Below, piece by piece: positions 1-12,194 of a stretch of DNA of 64,000 bases. The stretch covers positions 620,001-684,000 of the forward strand of contig MOWL01000046.1 in assembly GCA_002110485.1 (NCBI GenBank), written 5' to 3'. The translations under genes were made by a program, and so were the position numbers. The DNA comes from Emergomyces orientalis. Taxonomy: Eukaryota; Ascomycota; Eurotiomycetes; Onygenales; Ajellomycetaceae. Within the stretch, counting starts at the first letter, position 1. The number at the start of each line of letters is the position of its first letter. The notes under the pieces are model-generated. The model had not been told where the DNA came from. It made no database searches and saw only the letters and a program-made list of their open reading frames with translations.

Positions 1-36
1 AGAAGAAGAAGAAGAAGAAGAAGAAGAAGAAGAAGG
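1..36. repeat. GAA/AGA trinucleotide microsatellite
   Basis: The window opens inside a perfect (AGA)n run, so the true left edge of the repeat is outside the window. Confidence 0.95.
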
Positions 37-852
37 CAAAGAAATGGCCAGTAAAGAGGGAGGAGACAACTGACACAGACAACAGACAACGAGCGAACAA
101 CAGACACAATCCCGGCCAGCGTCTTTCAGGAGAGCCCTTAATAAGAGCGTCGTGGCTTGGCGTTGGCTGGCTCCAAAACAAGCGCGACAAGTGGCCGCGG
201 TTAACTCGCTTGTTACCCCTGGCGGCTGCTGGGCCACAAGGGGCTTATCTCCAGCCAATCACCGTCCAAGAATGTATGACCCCACAAGCCCTCACCGACG
301 CAGAATTTTTGCCGCCCACGTGACCTTATCGCATCCTCCGCTTTCTCGCCTTCTTCGCCCACATGCCTGAGGACGAGATCTCGCTTTCTCTTTCTCTCTC
401 TCTCTTTTCTCTGCTCACCACGACACCCAGACTGCCCGGCCCAAGCCTCCGTCTTTCATCTCGTCGTCTGTCTCTTGTCTCTGCCTGCCTACAGGCTTAT
501 ATCCTGGCCTCTATTGCCCGGCCACATCGGCCTATATCGTTCTGTGCCACCTGCTGGCTGCTGTTCGACAAAGATACCTTAACCCGTGGGACGGTCGCCC
601 CCGCCTTGGTAGGCCTCGCGCTTCCGCCCGTCTTCACCCCACCTCCCCGTGTTGCCTACGGAGTTTTTTTTTCCTATCCACATGACTCTGTCTGATATTT
701 CTTGCGGAGATACTACTGGGGGCTTCCGCTTGCTGCTGGGCTGCACTTAAAAAAAACAATAGTACTCTCCGTCTGCTGCTACTACCACTCTTCAATAATC
801 GAGATTGAAGGGTCACCGCTAGCCGTTGCATTCACCTCCTCAAGGTGAGGGC
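37..852. other. Upstream region of the kinase gene
   Basis: No convincing gene. A pyrimidine-rich block (about 380-500) is typical of fungal promoters and leaders upstream of a plus-strand gene. Open frames across it have low-complexity Ser/Leu/Arg content and no recognisable domain. Transcription and the 5' UTR of the kinase gene probably begin here, but I cannot place a start site. Confidence 0.5.
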
Positions 853-2778
853 ATGGCTCATGAGGAGATCCGGAAGTTTGAGAATTTGACGTTAGACCCG
901 AATTTTACGAATACATCTGGGTTTACAGAAAATGGACAACAGGGGCGTGGACATATACCGGCCCCGGATGGCAATACCAGGCGAGCTGCTCATGACGTCG
1001 CCAACTCCAGCCGCCCACATACCGGCGGCCTCGAAGGAAGCGATGGTGCTTTGAGTGACGTGCATATCCCGACACCACCCATCCCTGTGCCCTGTCCTGA
1101 AGACCATCACTACAGAACAGGTGCTACCGATGATCTGGAATATAACCATAACCCTCGATATATCCAACCATCACCACTCGAACAATTTGCTCGAAATGAT
1201 CAACCCTTGATCAGCCACAACTCTGATTACTCCCCTGAATACTCGCTTGACGCTGGAAGCCGGAACCAATTGGAAAATCCAGCAATGCATCCGAAGCATG
1301 TTGTCGACTCGTCCGTGGATAGTTTGTCCCGCCGGAAACGCGATTCCGCAACTTCCGCAAATGCGTTTCCAATCGCCTCACCTCGTCGAGACTTTTTCTC
1401 CCCATCCGTAGAGAGTTGCGGGGGTGACGCAGGGCCAGCTGGGGAGCGCCCTACCTCTCTCACCTCTTTGTCTACCGCCTCACCTGTCACGGATGAAGTG
1501 CGTACTCCACCAGAAGCAACCAGGGACATATTTTTGTCACCCTTTTCAGCTTCTCCAAAAGTCTACCGTCCCGCATCATTGGATGATGCAGGCGCATGGT
1601 CTAACCCTGTCCCTCAGCCATTTGGAAGCCGGTCCAAGAGTTATACCCTAGGCAGGGATGGCAGTTTGCGACACAACTTATGTCACGACTCCGGCCGCTC
1701 TACCAATTCAAGTGGTAAATCCCCTGCCAGCACGTTTTTGTCTCTATGGAGCCGTGATGAGATTCCTCCGAAACCTGATGATGAGGGCCAGGTTGTCGGA
1801 ACAGATTACGTGATAGGCAAGCAGATTGGATTTGGAGGATTTAGTACGGTGAAGGAAGCGTTCAAAGTTAATGGAGAGGGTGGACCAGAACGGTCCGCTG
1901 TCAAGATTGTCAAGAAACACCTGGCCGGCCAGAGCGAAAGAGAAAATGACCAGGTCCAAGCCGAATTCGACCACGAAGTACGCATTTGGCGATACCTAAA
2001 CCACCCTCACATTCTTCCACTCGAGGCGGTTTACGAAACTGACTATGCTACATTTTGTTTTACGAGATTAACTACAAAGGGAACTCTCTTCGACCTTGTC
2101 CGCAGACATCGCCAAGGACTTGAAATTAACGTTGCTCGAAACTATGCATATCAATTAGCGTCCGCTATCAGATACCTGCATGAGGATGCACGTGTTGTCC
2201 ATCGAGATATCAAACTTGAAAACTGTCTTCTGGACGCATCAACTCCCAAAGAGCATGTAGACGCGGCCCAGTTAATACTCTGTGATTTTGGAATGGCAGA
2301 GTGGATGACGTCGGAAAATTGTGGTGGAAGCTCACCTGATCCGTACGACAACGCTGCAGATCGACCACCTCCAAGGGCCATTGGCCCTTCTGACACAAGT
2401 ACCAGCGTTGCCGGAAGCCTGGAATATGCGTCTCCAGAGCTGTTATCATCAACGGAGGGGCTCCTTGATCCAATTGTGGATATTTGGGCGTTTGGAGTTG
2501 TTGTCTTTGCTTTGGTTGTTGGTTCTCGACCTTTCCAAGACTCCTTTAAACCACGGATCAAACAAAACATTTTGGGAGGTCATTGGGACAGGACTTCTGT
2601 TCTGAAAGGTCACGGTGACCTACTGGACCGACAAGACGCATTGGATCTCATCCAGGGCTGTTTGGAGATGGACCCGATAAGGCGATGGACCATTCGGGAA
2701 GTCTTACAATGCCGCTGGTTCCAGGGATGTTCTGACAGTACAGACCACCCTACCGATGCTCCGCAATGGAGGTTTTAA
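853..2778 (+). CDS. Serine/threonine protein kinase with long N-terminal extension
   Basis: Single-exon gene of 641 aa; ATG at 853 is the first ATG in frame. Residues 1 to about 310 are Ser/Pro-rich and look disordered, with many SP/TP sites. The kinase domain fills about 317-630. It has a glycine-rich loop IGFGGFSTV (325-333), the VAIK-type Lys in SAVKIVKK, catalytic loop HRDIKLEN (450-457), DFG (478-480) and an APE-like SPEL (from 527). All catalytic residues are present, so it should phosphorylate Ser/Thr; the lysine after HRD supports Ser/Thr rather than Tyr specificity. An acidic, Ser/Pro-rich insert sits between DFG and SPEL, which lengthens the activation segment. The domain order resembles fungal CAMK-like or Hal-type kinases, but I cannot assign an orthologue. 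It is convergent with the uL15m gene downstream. Confidence 0.93.
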   Translation: MAHEEIRKFENLTLDPNFTNTSGFTENGQQGRGHIPAPDGNTRRAAHDVANSSRPHTGGLEGSDGALSDVHIPTPPIPVPCPEDHHYRTGATDDLEYNHNPRYIQPSPLEQFARNDQPLISHNSDYSPEYSLDAGSRNQLENPAMHPKHVVDSSVDSLSRRKRDSATSANAFPIASPRRDFFSPSVESCGGDAGPAGERPTSLTSLSTASPVTDEVRTPPEATRDIFLSPFSASPKVYRPASLDDAGAWSNPVPQPFGSRSKSYTLGRDGSLRHNLCHDSGRSTNSSGKSPASTFLSLWSRDEIPPKPDDEGQVVGTDYVIGKQIGFGGFSTVKEAFKVNGEGGPERSAVKIVKKHLAGQSERENDQVQAEFDHEVRIWRYLNHPHILPLEAVYETDYATFCFTRLTTKGTLFDLVRRHRQGLEINVARNYAYQLASAIRYLHEDARVVHRDIKLENCLLDASTPKEHVDAAQLILCDFGMAEWMTSENCGGSSPDPYDNAADRPPPRAIGPSDTSTSVAGSLEYASPELLSSTEGLLDPIVDIWAFGVVVFALVVGSRPFQDSFKPRIKQNILGGHWDRTSVLKGHGDLLDRQDALDLIQGCLEMDPIRRWTIREVLQCRWFQGCSDSTDHPTDAPQWRF

Positions 2779-4580
2779 AGCCTAAATTCTAGCCCTTTTG
2801 ATTTCGCCTGTTATTAAACTCGAGGTCACGATAGTTATGTTATGGTGTTATGTAAGAAACTGCCAAGGTCTGACGTGAGCGTATTGGTGTCCGCGGTGGA
2901 ATTTTTGCATGGACGTTAATATCCCTTTATTGTCTTAATGTTCCTATTTGATACCCCATGACTCTCATCTACAAATGTCTGTCGCATCTACCTCTATATA
3001 CTTATATGCACCTTTTTGTTTCTGTTTTTAATGTTCAGCAAGCTCGGGAAAGGCATGACTTTTGCTATTGATGGTTTTGGGGAGTTCAATAGTCAGCGCA
3101 CCCGGTTTCTATGCTGTCATGTCATACGCCGACACGAATTTCCTTTCCTTTTTTTATTCAAGCAAATTGTGTCCTTTTTCTCAAGCGTTGATGAAATTGA
3201 ACCACGTGGGGTTGGCTGGATTTCTGAGAATTTTGTTTTTCCTTTCGGTTTTCGTATCTGGTAATTTTTTGATCTTTGCGTTTTTATATTATTATTGTTA
3301 CCCATTTCGTTTGTGATCAGTAATCTCCCCACCTCTCATACATATCTGCCCTTGCTGAATTGTGTGTATTACTATCGAAACAACCTCTCACTTCTCTGCC
3401 TTTCTCTCCTCAACCACTCTTTTTTCCTTTTTCCCCTTTACCCTTACCCACCCATCCTGTTTCACATCGCCGCTTCTTTCGGGCATTGATGAGCCCCAAC
3501 GCAACAGTATTCCCATCCCGCTCCATCATTGTTACCCACCCATATCCTGGAGGCGTTCTTGCTTCCGGTCTAGCAGGACGAACGGCTTATGTATCGCCAT
3601 ACAAAAAATCCGTTTTCATAGTGCCTAAGGATTACCAATTGGCGAGGCTGACGGGTAGTGTTTGTATCTCGAGATATTCCGCTCACTCCACTCAACCTGC
3701 CCCTGCTCTCCTTTTATATCAGTCACCATTTTCCCCCTCCAGTGTTTTCTCCCTTTCTCCACTCTTAGTGGCAGCTCTTTCGTGGTTCAATCGGACTTTT
3801 GTCCTCTCGTTTTCTTTTCTCTTCACTTCTCTGCGCCACTCTCTTCTCGTTCTTCAAACGATTTTCGATTCTCTGCTTTGCTACACAGATTGTTAAATTT
3901 TCTTTTATATTTTCTGTGTTCTCCCGCCAGAGGAGGGGTTGAATTTGTATCCTCTCTGCTTCCAAATTGCCCTCTGTTTCCTTCTCTCTTTTTCAGACCC
4001 TAGCACTGGCGTTTCTGCACCTGGAGCTTTTTCATACGGGACCTCTTTTTCCTTGATGGGCATGATATTGACGACGATGTGATGCAAGTGGGCGGTCATT
4101 CAAAAAGGTTTAAGGGGGAAGGGAATGTATGTTAAGGTAATTTGGTTATTACTCCGTACCTAATAATGAGATGAATTGCTTGTGTTTTGAGAAAGTCCGC
4201 TTAAAACAAAACGTTTATTAATTTTATGGAGCATAGAAGGGGTTTGGATTATCAAGGCACTTCACAAAAACTACAGAAAAGGGTTTTCCGTTCCAGGCAG
4301 AAGCTGTATATGCTAATTTTAGAGGGCGGACATAAATAGCTATTTACACCTAACAGCAGATCCGGAATTCTTTACCCAGTATGTAATGTAAATAAACCAC
4401 TGAAGGAAATTCGGTTCTCTAGTATACAATTAAACCTAAGCAAATCAAGACAAAACTCAAATAACTACATAAAATGTTGGAAAAGAGGAAACAAGCCCTG
4501 TCTCTCAGGGGTTTCTTTACAAAAATACAAAAAGCAAAAGGAAAAAGAAAAAGTTGAATCATCATTTCAATCTTCCTCCT
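2779..4580. other. Intergenic region between convergent kinase and uL15m genes
   Basis: Contains both 3' UTRs. A strongly C/T-biased block (about 3390-3900) keeps several overlapping frames open. The best of these starts with ATG at 3489 and runs to 3896, but its residues are Ser/Leu/Phe-rich with no domain, so I do not call it a gene. An exact TACTCCGTA lies at 4150-4158. Nothing else is supported. Confidence 0.5.
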
Positions 4581-5645
4581 CTACCACAATCTATTGTCAC
4601 TAGAAGGCATACCCTCTTTGCCCTTCTTATGCGCCTTACCTGGCGCGCTAAAGAACAAACTAGGCGTCTCTCCCTTCTCCACAAGATAACTCAAATAACC
4701 CCTATGAGCTGGGTCACGATAATACTCAATATCCTTCCGATTCGTCGGGTCCGGCAGGCGATACGAGAATCCATCACCCTTGACACGGGGCTTATCGATA
4801 CCCATCCCTATCTTCAAATTCTCGCCCGCGTTCAGCCATGCAAGCGAGACGAATGGGTCCGTCTTGCCGGACATGATCCGCTTGATGGCATGGCGCGTGT
4901 AGTAACGGGTCGTGATGGAGCCGCCAGCGGCTTCAACGGCTTCAATTGCGGTGGCGGAGGCGCGGGACACGACGATTTGGACGGGTTGTTTCAGCGCTTC
5001 TTTGCCGCCGCGGGCGAGCAGTTTGACGCCATCCTTGACGCCGTGGATACAGCGGGATTTTGCCAGTTCACGCACTGTGATGGGGCGGGAGGGATCGAGG
5101 CGGCCTTGGTCGATCCATTCTTGGACGCGGTCGAGGTTGACTTTGGATAGGTCGAGGGAGAACCTGTGGAAAATTATTTGGGTTAGGAATTTTTATTTTT
5201 GAGGTCTTACTGTGTTACATTTTATGTTGGACGGGTAATAATTGGAAAAGAATGAAATGGTTGAAGAGGGAGAAAAACTAAGTAACCGCCCCCCTCTGCT
5301 CCCAAAAGCAAGAATATATCAAGTGATTCCTTACATATTGTCAAACCCATGTTCACCATGCACAATTTCATCCTTCGTCTGCCCACCATTGAACCCCGCG
5401 GGGACGCTTCCATGCTGCTTCTGACCCTTGTGGCCACGTCCGGAGGTCTTACCCTTTCCTGACGAAGGACCTCGACCACGTCTTATGCGTTTGTTGTACG
5501 CTGTCGCATTATCGGACAGCTGGGCGAGAATGGAGGCTTGTCTGGTCTGGTGCTGGAGGACGGGGAGGAGGAATGAGGGCGGAGATGCGGCTTGGAATAG
5601 TGACGGCAGCTGCATTGGCAGCCGCCAGCTTAATCGAGGAGGCAT
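4581..5645 (-). CDS. MRPL10: Mitochondrial large-subunit ribosomal protein uL15m
   Basis: Two exons on the minus strand: 5645-5335 and 5163-4581, split by a 171-base intron (donor GTAAGG, acceptor CAG). The join creates GFDNMFSLDL and yields 297 aa. Residues about 1-40 are an Arg-rich, acid-poor presequence expected to direct mitochondrial import. The family hallmark follows: the basic glycine-rich loop RRGRGPSSGKGKTSGRGHKGQ-like stretch around residues 55-75, then GFNGGQT. The C-terminal half contains the L15 core (PVQIVVSRAS and later), which packs on 23S-like rRNA in bacteria. Length matches fungal 54S L10/uL15m. The next gene on this strand is the mitochondrial NADH dehydrogenase, about 2.4 kb upstream; it is not an operon. 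ATG at 5645 is the only start that supplies a presequence. Confidence 0.95.
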
Positions 5646-8019
5646 TAGGGCGGTAAACTGGTATGCTGATACTATATCCAGTCTTGAGGTGAAGATCCCG
5701 GCCGGATGTTTGGTTTTTAAAGATTGAGGATTTGCTGAGACTTAAGTCATGTGATCATGATGCTTAGTCATATACCAGGGGCTCACGTGAAATCTGCACA
5801 GTTTGACTGACGTCATATATTCTACAAGGAACAATCACGTTTGCGGGCAGACAGATTTGACACTACGATTTGGATGCGACTAACTTATTGACATACGATT
5901 TGGGACGATGCTGTAACGCGGAGATGTGTCCAAGAGACAACCATACGATTGGCTCTCCGAGCCCTGGCAAATCAATAAAGAATCCAAGATAAAATGATTC
6001 AGTTCCTAATTGGCCCAACTGCTTCTCAAATCAACCTGGAAAGCATTCTACAATCTAGTTCCATGGTATTCATGAATCTTAAAACGAAGAGGGAAGAGAA
6101 TGTCATTCTGTCGTCATGATAATCATCTCCCTAAGGATCTCAAATTGCTCATGATACTGCCTCTTTTCATCAATTTCTCTGAAGTGAATAGTTCTCATGC
6201 ATCCTCTTTTTTCTTGGGTTTAGAGTCAGTGCCGAGCGAGCAACACCACCCAGCACCGCTAGCATGAGCGACACACCAAAAACAATCATCTGCGTAACTA
6301 TTACTATAACTTTGGTCCTCGTCATATTCAACCTCTACCTTCTTGGGCGAACAGATCTATATCCAATGGCACACCAGGCAGCATGGGAAGATGTGCAGAA
6401 AGCAGAATGGCCGAATAACAATGTAGGATATCCAATCTCATGTTATATATACCCCCATAATCACGCTGCTGTTTGGATATACACTTGGAGGAATGGGGCC
6501 CGTTTTGAAAACAAAATTCTCTAATACGACCCTTTTGTCCTGCTGGACCAGTTCGAAGAACCTAAGTCGGAGAGTGAAGCCACATCTATTCCTTGAGCTG
6601 TTGGGCGGAAGGGGAAATTATCTCTGGTTTTTCCGCCAGAGTCCACCTATGCCGGTGAAGCTATGTGAAATGACCGCGTTCAAACCATCATCGGCACGGA
6701 TAAGGAATACGTTTCTTATCCGATAGAGACCTAGCCAGTAACCATGGACTGCTAGTTTTGGGGTTGTCGATTATAATTCACATTTAAATGCTGCTTTGTA
6801 TGAGAGTGATCCTGTGAGTCTTTTGCGTCGGACGTCTAACGGCAGGGTAACGGAGGTAGCTGTGTGGTTGGCAGAGGGTAGTAGCCTGATTTACATGTTA
6901 GGAGGCTGGCTTGGGTCCAGGAGAGGGCTTCACTGGCCGTCCTCCCAACCGCATAGAAAAATAAGGATGAATTGTTGATTAAAAAGGCAAAAGCGAAGAA
7001 CGTTTCACAACATAAAACCCGAGAAGCATCGGGTTTCTCGTTTGCTCATACGGATGTAATGATAACCATACCAGTATGTAAATGAATAGCAATAGAGAGA
7101 CAGGGAGGCGGTTTTACGTTTGAAAACCTAGATCCCATGCCAGTTTACATATATCTTATTTGTGATCGCGGTTGGGAAAAAAATATTGACCAGTAAAGTT
7201 AATGGAAATGACGACCGCCATGACAACGAAATAAAACAAAAATGCGGGGAAATGAGGGAGGGCCAAGGGAATCTACACCAATTTCATATCATAGGAAAAC
7301 AAAGGTGCGCCTCAAGCCTTAACTGCCAACATAAAGTTGAGCCCAGGGAGCCATACGCCGAGAAATCGGTGGAACATTTGAAAAGAGGATAATTAGATTA
7401 TTATCGGAAGAAGGATTAAGAAGACGAACAAATGTTCGGTATAATAAGAGACGGGGGAGAGAGAAATAGAAAGGCCCGCTGAACAACGAGAAAACATGCA
7501 CCAGTTACACGATACAAAAAGACTTTTCTAAAACACGACGCCAACTAAGAGAAATATTAAAATACGAAGCCAACGAAAAATGAAATGAAAGAAAGAAATG
7601 AAATGAAAAAAAAAAAATACAGTCTATAGTAGCTGGAACAGAAGAGATCAATACAAAAGAAACAAATGGATCTGAAAAAGGAAAAACGGAAGAGAGCATC
7701 AAAAGAGGCGAAAAGCCGGCGGAAGTCATAGAAACGAGGCAGAGGTGTATATTTGATGACAATTTCATATTCTGCGGTCTGTTTCGCTGTCTGATTGGGA
7801 ACGCGCTGGCTGGCTTGCAGTTTTTGCATAGGTGGTGCTTCACAGCTACGGCGATTTTACGACGCGAGGGGCTTTATAGATGGGGAGCACAATAGTGGTT
7901 ACCGGGGAGCTGAGGCAACGAGATTAAGTTGGATTCCATTGTCCCCGCATCGCCTTGGTGCCGGCGGTGGGGGAAAGCCGTACGTCGGCAAGGCTGAGTT
8001 TCTTTTGTCGAGTTGGAGT
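5646..8019. other. Intergenic region between uL15m and NADH dehydrogenase genes
   Basis: About 2.4 kb holding the uL15m promoter (adjacent to 5645) and the 3' region of the NADH dehydrogenase gene. The only coding-like content is the frame at 6264-6734, listed separately. A/G-rich low-complexity sequence occupies about 7570-7700. Confidence 0.5.
6264..6734 (+). pseudogene. Possible decayed ORF with one N-terminal membrane segment
   Basis: An ATG frame of 86 codons (6264-6524) starts with a polar N-terminus followed by a hydrophobic segment (VTITITLVLVIFNLYLL). The same frame then continues past the TAA at 6522 with protein-like sequence (DPFVLLDQFEEPKSE), interrupted by TGA at 6594, TGA at 6666 and TAG at 6732. 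A single frame staying protein-like across several stops suggests a degraded gene. The DPFxLLDxF string faintly recalls pirin, but the rest does not match what I know of that family. It could equally be a small real membrane protein of 86 aa, or chance. Confidence 0.25.
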
Positions 8020-10114
8020 TTATTCCCGGGAGACATCACGGCCGAACATCTTGGCCTTGATCCAGTCAAACGCGACCAGGACACGGTTGCGAGCTGAGAA
8101 AACTAGTATTAGCTTGAACAGTCCAACCACCTTAAAAGGGCATTTCGGAGTAACGGCAGTCAAAATGACAGAAAATTGGGGAGAAAAGGTATTCGAGGAA
8201 AGCTCAAATTATGCGCATAGGGGAACTTACTGCTGAAGCACATGCTCAGATAGACGCTGCGCCAGAAGAGGTAGGTTAGAGTTCCACCACTAGCAATATT
8301 TCCGCTCAACCAGCTGACATCAGCCACAGCGCGCTCCTTGCCGATGTACGCAAGGCTTCCTTGGTGAGAATACTGGAAGGGTCCAATCTGCTTGGTTCTC
8401 CGCAGGGTCTTCTGTAATGTCCTAATCTCATCTAGAATTTTGTTGCGTTCTTCTTCATTCGGAGCCACTGCCTGTGAGTTGGAGAGCTCCTTCAATTCAG
8501 CTTCGATAGCTTCGGTCTTGGCCATGGTGTTGAAAAGACGTGCAAGGAATGCACCCTCCTGACTGGCCACTTGGGCAGTTGGTGCATAATTTGTCACCGC
8601 ACAGTCGCCTACAGCCCAGATGTTCTCCGTTCCGTTCACGACCAGATACTCGTTGACTGCCAGGCCCCGGCGCGAATTCTTCTGTGCGGGTATTTGGCTC
8701 ATGAGGTCACGGACAACACCACGGACGGCATTACCAGTAGCCCAGACAAGGAGACCATAAGGGATAGTCTCGATCTCCTTAGTTCCATCTGGCTTTGTAC
8801 TTTCTGCTTCGATGTATTTATCGGAGACCTTCTTCACCATAGTCTTCGTCCGAATAGTGATGTCTTCCTCCTTGAAGGTGGATTCGGTGTAATCAATCAG
8901 CTGCTTGGAGAAGGTGGGAAGAACCTGAGGAAGGTAATTAGCAATGGGGAACAATTGGAGGAGGCGCAAACATAAAATTCCCTACATTTGGAAGAGCCTC
9001 CACGAGCGTGACTTTGAAGTTATCTGTTATCTCTGGCACCCACTTCTTGAGGTCGTCATTGAAAAAGTCTCGCAGTTCGCCAGCGAACTCAACACCAGTT
9101 GGCCCACCACCAACCACTACCATATGAAGGAGTCTCTGGACTTCCTCCTTGGTTTGGTCCTTAAAAATCGCAGTCTCCACGCAGTCCATAATCCGCTTTC
9201 GGATTTCCTGGGCGTCCCCAACTTCTTTCAGGAAGCAGGAATGCTCCCGAACACCAGGGATTCCTATAGGGTAATATAATATATATCAGTAAAACCATAC
9301 TACTTCCAGCGAATCCAAAATAACTCACCGAAAGTAGCATTCTCAGCCCCAACCCCAACCACTAGCAGATCATATGGAACTTCCGTGGTCGACGTATCGC
9401 CCTTGATAGCCGACTCATCGCTGATGCGCACTACCTTCTTCTCATGGTCAATATTAGTAGCGCTAGCTTCGTAGTACTTCACTGCAGCTTGTTTATGGCG
9501 CAGAATGTTCCTTATGGGCTCCATAATCGAGCGATGCTCGATCAAACCTGTCGTGCACGACGGGAGAAGAGGCGTGAAGAGGAAGAAGTTCCGGGGCGAG
9601 ATGACGATAACATTGTAGTTTTCAGTGTCCAGTCTTTTCAATAAGGAGACAGATCCCCAACCCGTTCCTAATGGGAGGCTATATATCAGTTTGGTTGCCC
9701 ATACCACGGGTCGCCTGTAATCAATCTAGACGTCCGCGTACCTAAAATAACCAGCGTTTTCTTAGATGGGTCAGGCTGCTTTTGATCTTCTGGATGTCGG
9801 AGCATGTAGACGCTGTATCCCAATGCGCCTGTGCCACCCAACAGAGAGAGCAAAGTCAATCTATACATCCATCTGAAAACTCTGAACCTCCGCTTCGGTT
9901 TCGGTGGTTGGGGGGGAGGGGTTGGCGCATCCGCGTAAGCTCTTCGGAAGGACTTTTGGAGGGCGGGTTTGAACAGAGAAGTATGCCTCCACGGCTGGAC
10001 ATAGTGGCTAGGCCGTCGCGAGAGAGTTGAAAGGGATTTGTGGGCTACTGGCGACAACTGGACAGCTGGTCGAGAGAGCATATTGGGTCGAGTCAGGAGC
10101 AATTTGCTGGCCAT
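8020..10114 (-). CDS. NDE1: Alternative (type II) NADH:ubiquinone oxidoreductase, external type
   Basis: Five exons on the minus strand: 10114-9742, 9667-9329, 9263-8986, 8924-8231 and 8093-8020; introns of 74, 65, 61 and 137 bases all have GT-AG ends. The product is 585 aa. Residues 1 to about 60 are an Arg/Ser-rich mitochondrial presequence; 82-105 is a hydrophobic segment (LLSLLGGTGALGYSVYML), which in this family anchors NDE enzymes facing the intermembrane space. The FAD Rossmann motif is GTGWGS (from residue 125, spanning intron 1) and the NADH motif is GGGPTG (289-294). WAVGDCA marks the second FAD contact. The C-terminus is the membrane-binding amphipathic region. It oxidises cytosolic NADH and reduces ubiquinone without pumping protons. 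I see no EF-hand insertion of the sort found in calcium-regulated NDE1 of Neurospora. External rather than internal orientation is inferred from the anchor. Confidence 0.95.
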
Positions 10115-12174
10115 TGTCGTTTCGGCGATGCCGAGCTACACGGCGAGAAAATAGAGTAGATTGGAAAATGGAAGATGGAAGATGGAAAGGAAGGGGAAAA
10201 ATAAAAATAAAAAGGCAAATAATGTAACAATTAATCAGTCATTTCAAGCAATCTCCAAGTAAAAGAGAAGGGGGAAAATTTTTTCTTCACCTTGTAGTGT
10301 GTCGCAATAACGTAGGGATTAGAGGTATAAGTATGACTGACCGATATCTGCATTCGGTAACAAAGAATTCTGTTTTTTCTTCTTTTCGGACCAGACCGTG
10401 CACAGGCAAAGCGGGTCCGCCGCCGAAGCCGCTTGCCGCCTGCCGCCGCCTATTTGTTGAAATCCTTGATTTGTGTTTAGTTACGGAGTACCTTTATCCA
10501 GCTTATCAGGGCCAGCCAGGCGAGCCCAGACTGATATCATTTTTAGCTTATCATCTACGAAAAAAATGGTTGGAAATACCTATAACTAACATACAGCTGC
10601 TTTGCAATGCTTAGGAATGTAACTAAAATTCGTTACAATGATATGGATAATGCGTCTCAATATTCCCGGCTGCTCTGGGAAACAATATCATCAGCCATTC
10701 TGATTAGGCCTGTCAACGCATTTTCGAAAAAGGCCAAGAATAACTGCCGTACGCAACACCAGGCTGTTATCCCGGCCACTGGCTTTGGTTAAGAGTTAGC
10801 TGAGGAATATTACTCATGGGTACGTGAAACCGACTCTTGAACTCCAATTGGCTCTGGATTGTATTTAGTGAAAGGAGAAGAATCGACCTCATATCGAGCA
10901 CAGCGTCAATATTGAGCCTGGATCTGCCAAATTCTTTGCTACTCTGGTCAAACTGAACTCTTCCTGAACTCTTCTAGCTCTAGATAAATAAGGTCTCATC
11001 CTCATTGCAAAGAATGCGTATATTAAAGCTACAACCTCAGCTATAGGTACTTTGGCACTTTAAGCTCTCATTCTCTCTTCCTCTTATAATACACCCTTGA
11101 AACTTCTTTAATAGAAATACATATCACCCAGAATCACCCCAGGGAGAAACGGTAACAATTCGATTTCAGTATATGAAAATATACATTTCTTTCCTATATT
11201 ATCATCATTTTCTTTCCACCGTATCTACTTCCGTCCTGCTTCAGTGAGGCCGCACGGGTAGCCTTGCTTTCTGCCAGAGGAGCTGCCTAGGCCGGACCCT
11301 AAAGGAAGAAGATCCTTCCCAAGGCTCAACTGGAACAAAGGCTTTATGTGCCTGACTATCGGGGATATTAACAGGTTCTTTTCTGAAGATTCCATATTAG
11401 AGGGAATTAAACCAACACAATCCCAAAAAGCTCCTCGATTCACTCATTTGGGTTTGAAAACCCTAGTTCTCTGCCGTCTAGACAGTCCTGTTTCAATCCT
11501 AGAGACCAGCAGGACAGAGCATAAAGTAACTAAATGTATAATTAAATTGAATTAAAGAAAGCCACCAGTATATATGCACCCGCAGGAGTTGTATTTGTCA
11601 ATTCCTTGACTGAATTTCCGACAAAAAGGAAAATCGCCTGTTCGACATAATGCACACCATTATACTTGTCAGTCGGAAATGTGCTGGCTGAGAAGAGGGT
11701 TTCCTCGAGGTGCGAACAGGCATGCATTGTTTGACATAGGAGCCATGTTTACGATGAGAAATAATAGTTCACGACGTCGTAGGCTTCGGAAGGTAGGAGG
11801 GCTCGGAGTAAATGTGACATGTGTGGTTAGGGAACAGGGTCGGTCAAGTAGAGACAGCTCTATCTTCACGGGACGGTGGTGATGGCGAGAATTTGAAGGT
11901 ATCTTCTGTTGGTTGAGTGGGGAAACAGTTATGAATTCACACAAGCAAAGTATATATGCAAGCATGGCAATGGAACATCCAGATAGGTTTCTTCAAGTCA
12001 AAGGGTCAGAGGAAACTCCTTTTCGGCAAAGGAAAAAGAAAAATTGAGATAAGAAACATAGTTTGATACGGGATTTTGGAGAAAACAAATATAACCAACC
12101 ACACGAAAAACTAGCTGCAACATACAAATAGTCATGCTAGCCTATTTTGCTGCTTTTGAGGAACACGCTGGAAC

Positions 12175-12194
12175 TTTTTTTTTTTTTTTTTTTT
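12175..12194 (+). repeat. T20 homopolymer with adjacent T-rich tract
   Basis: Twenty consecutive T followed by CTTCATC/T-rich imperfect repeats to about 12232. On the minus strand this reads as an A/AAG tract. No gene is attached to it. Confidence 0.9.

Noticed and set aside
363..695. Open frame upstream of the kinase
   Set aside because: Translation of CT repeats (SLSLSLS) and promoter-like sequence; non-protein-like.
3489..3896. Plus-strand ATG frame in the C/T-rich block
   Set aside because: Low-complexity Ser/Leu/Phe translation from a pyrimidine tract; several overlapping frames are open for the same compositional reason.
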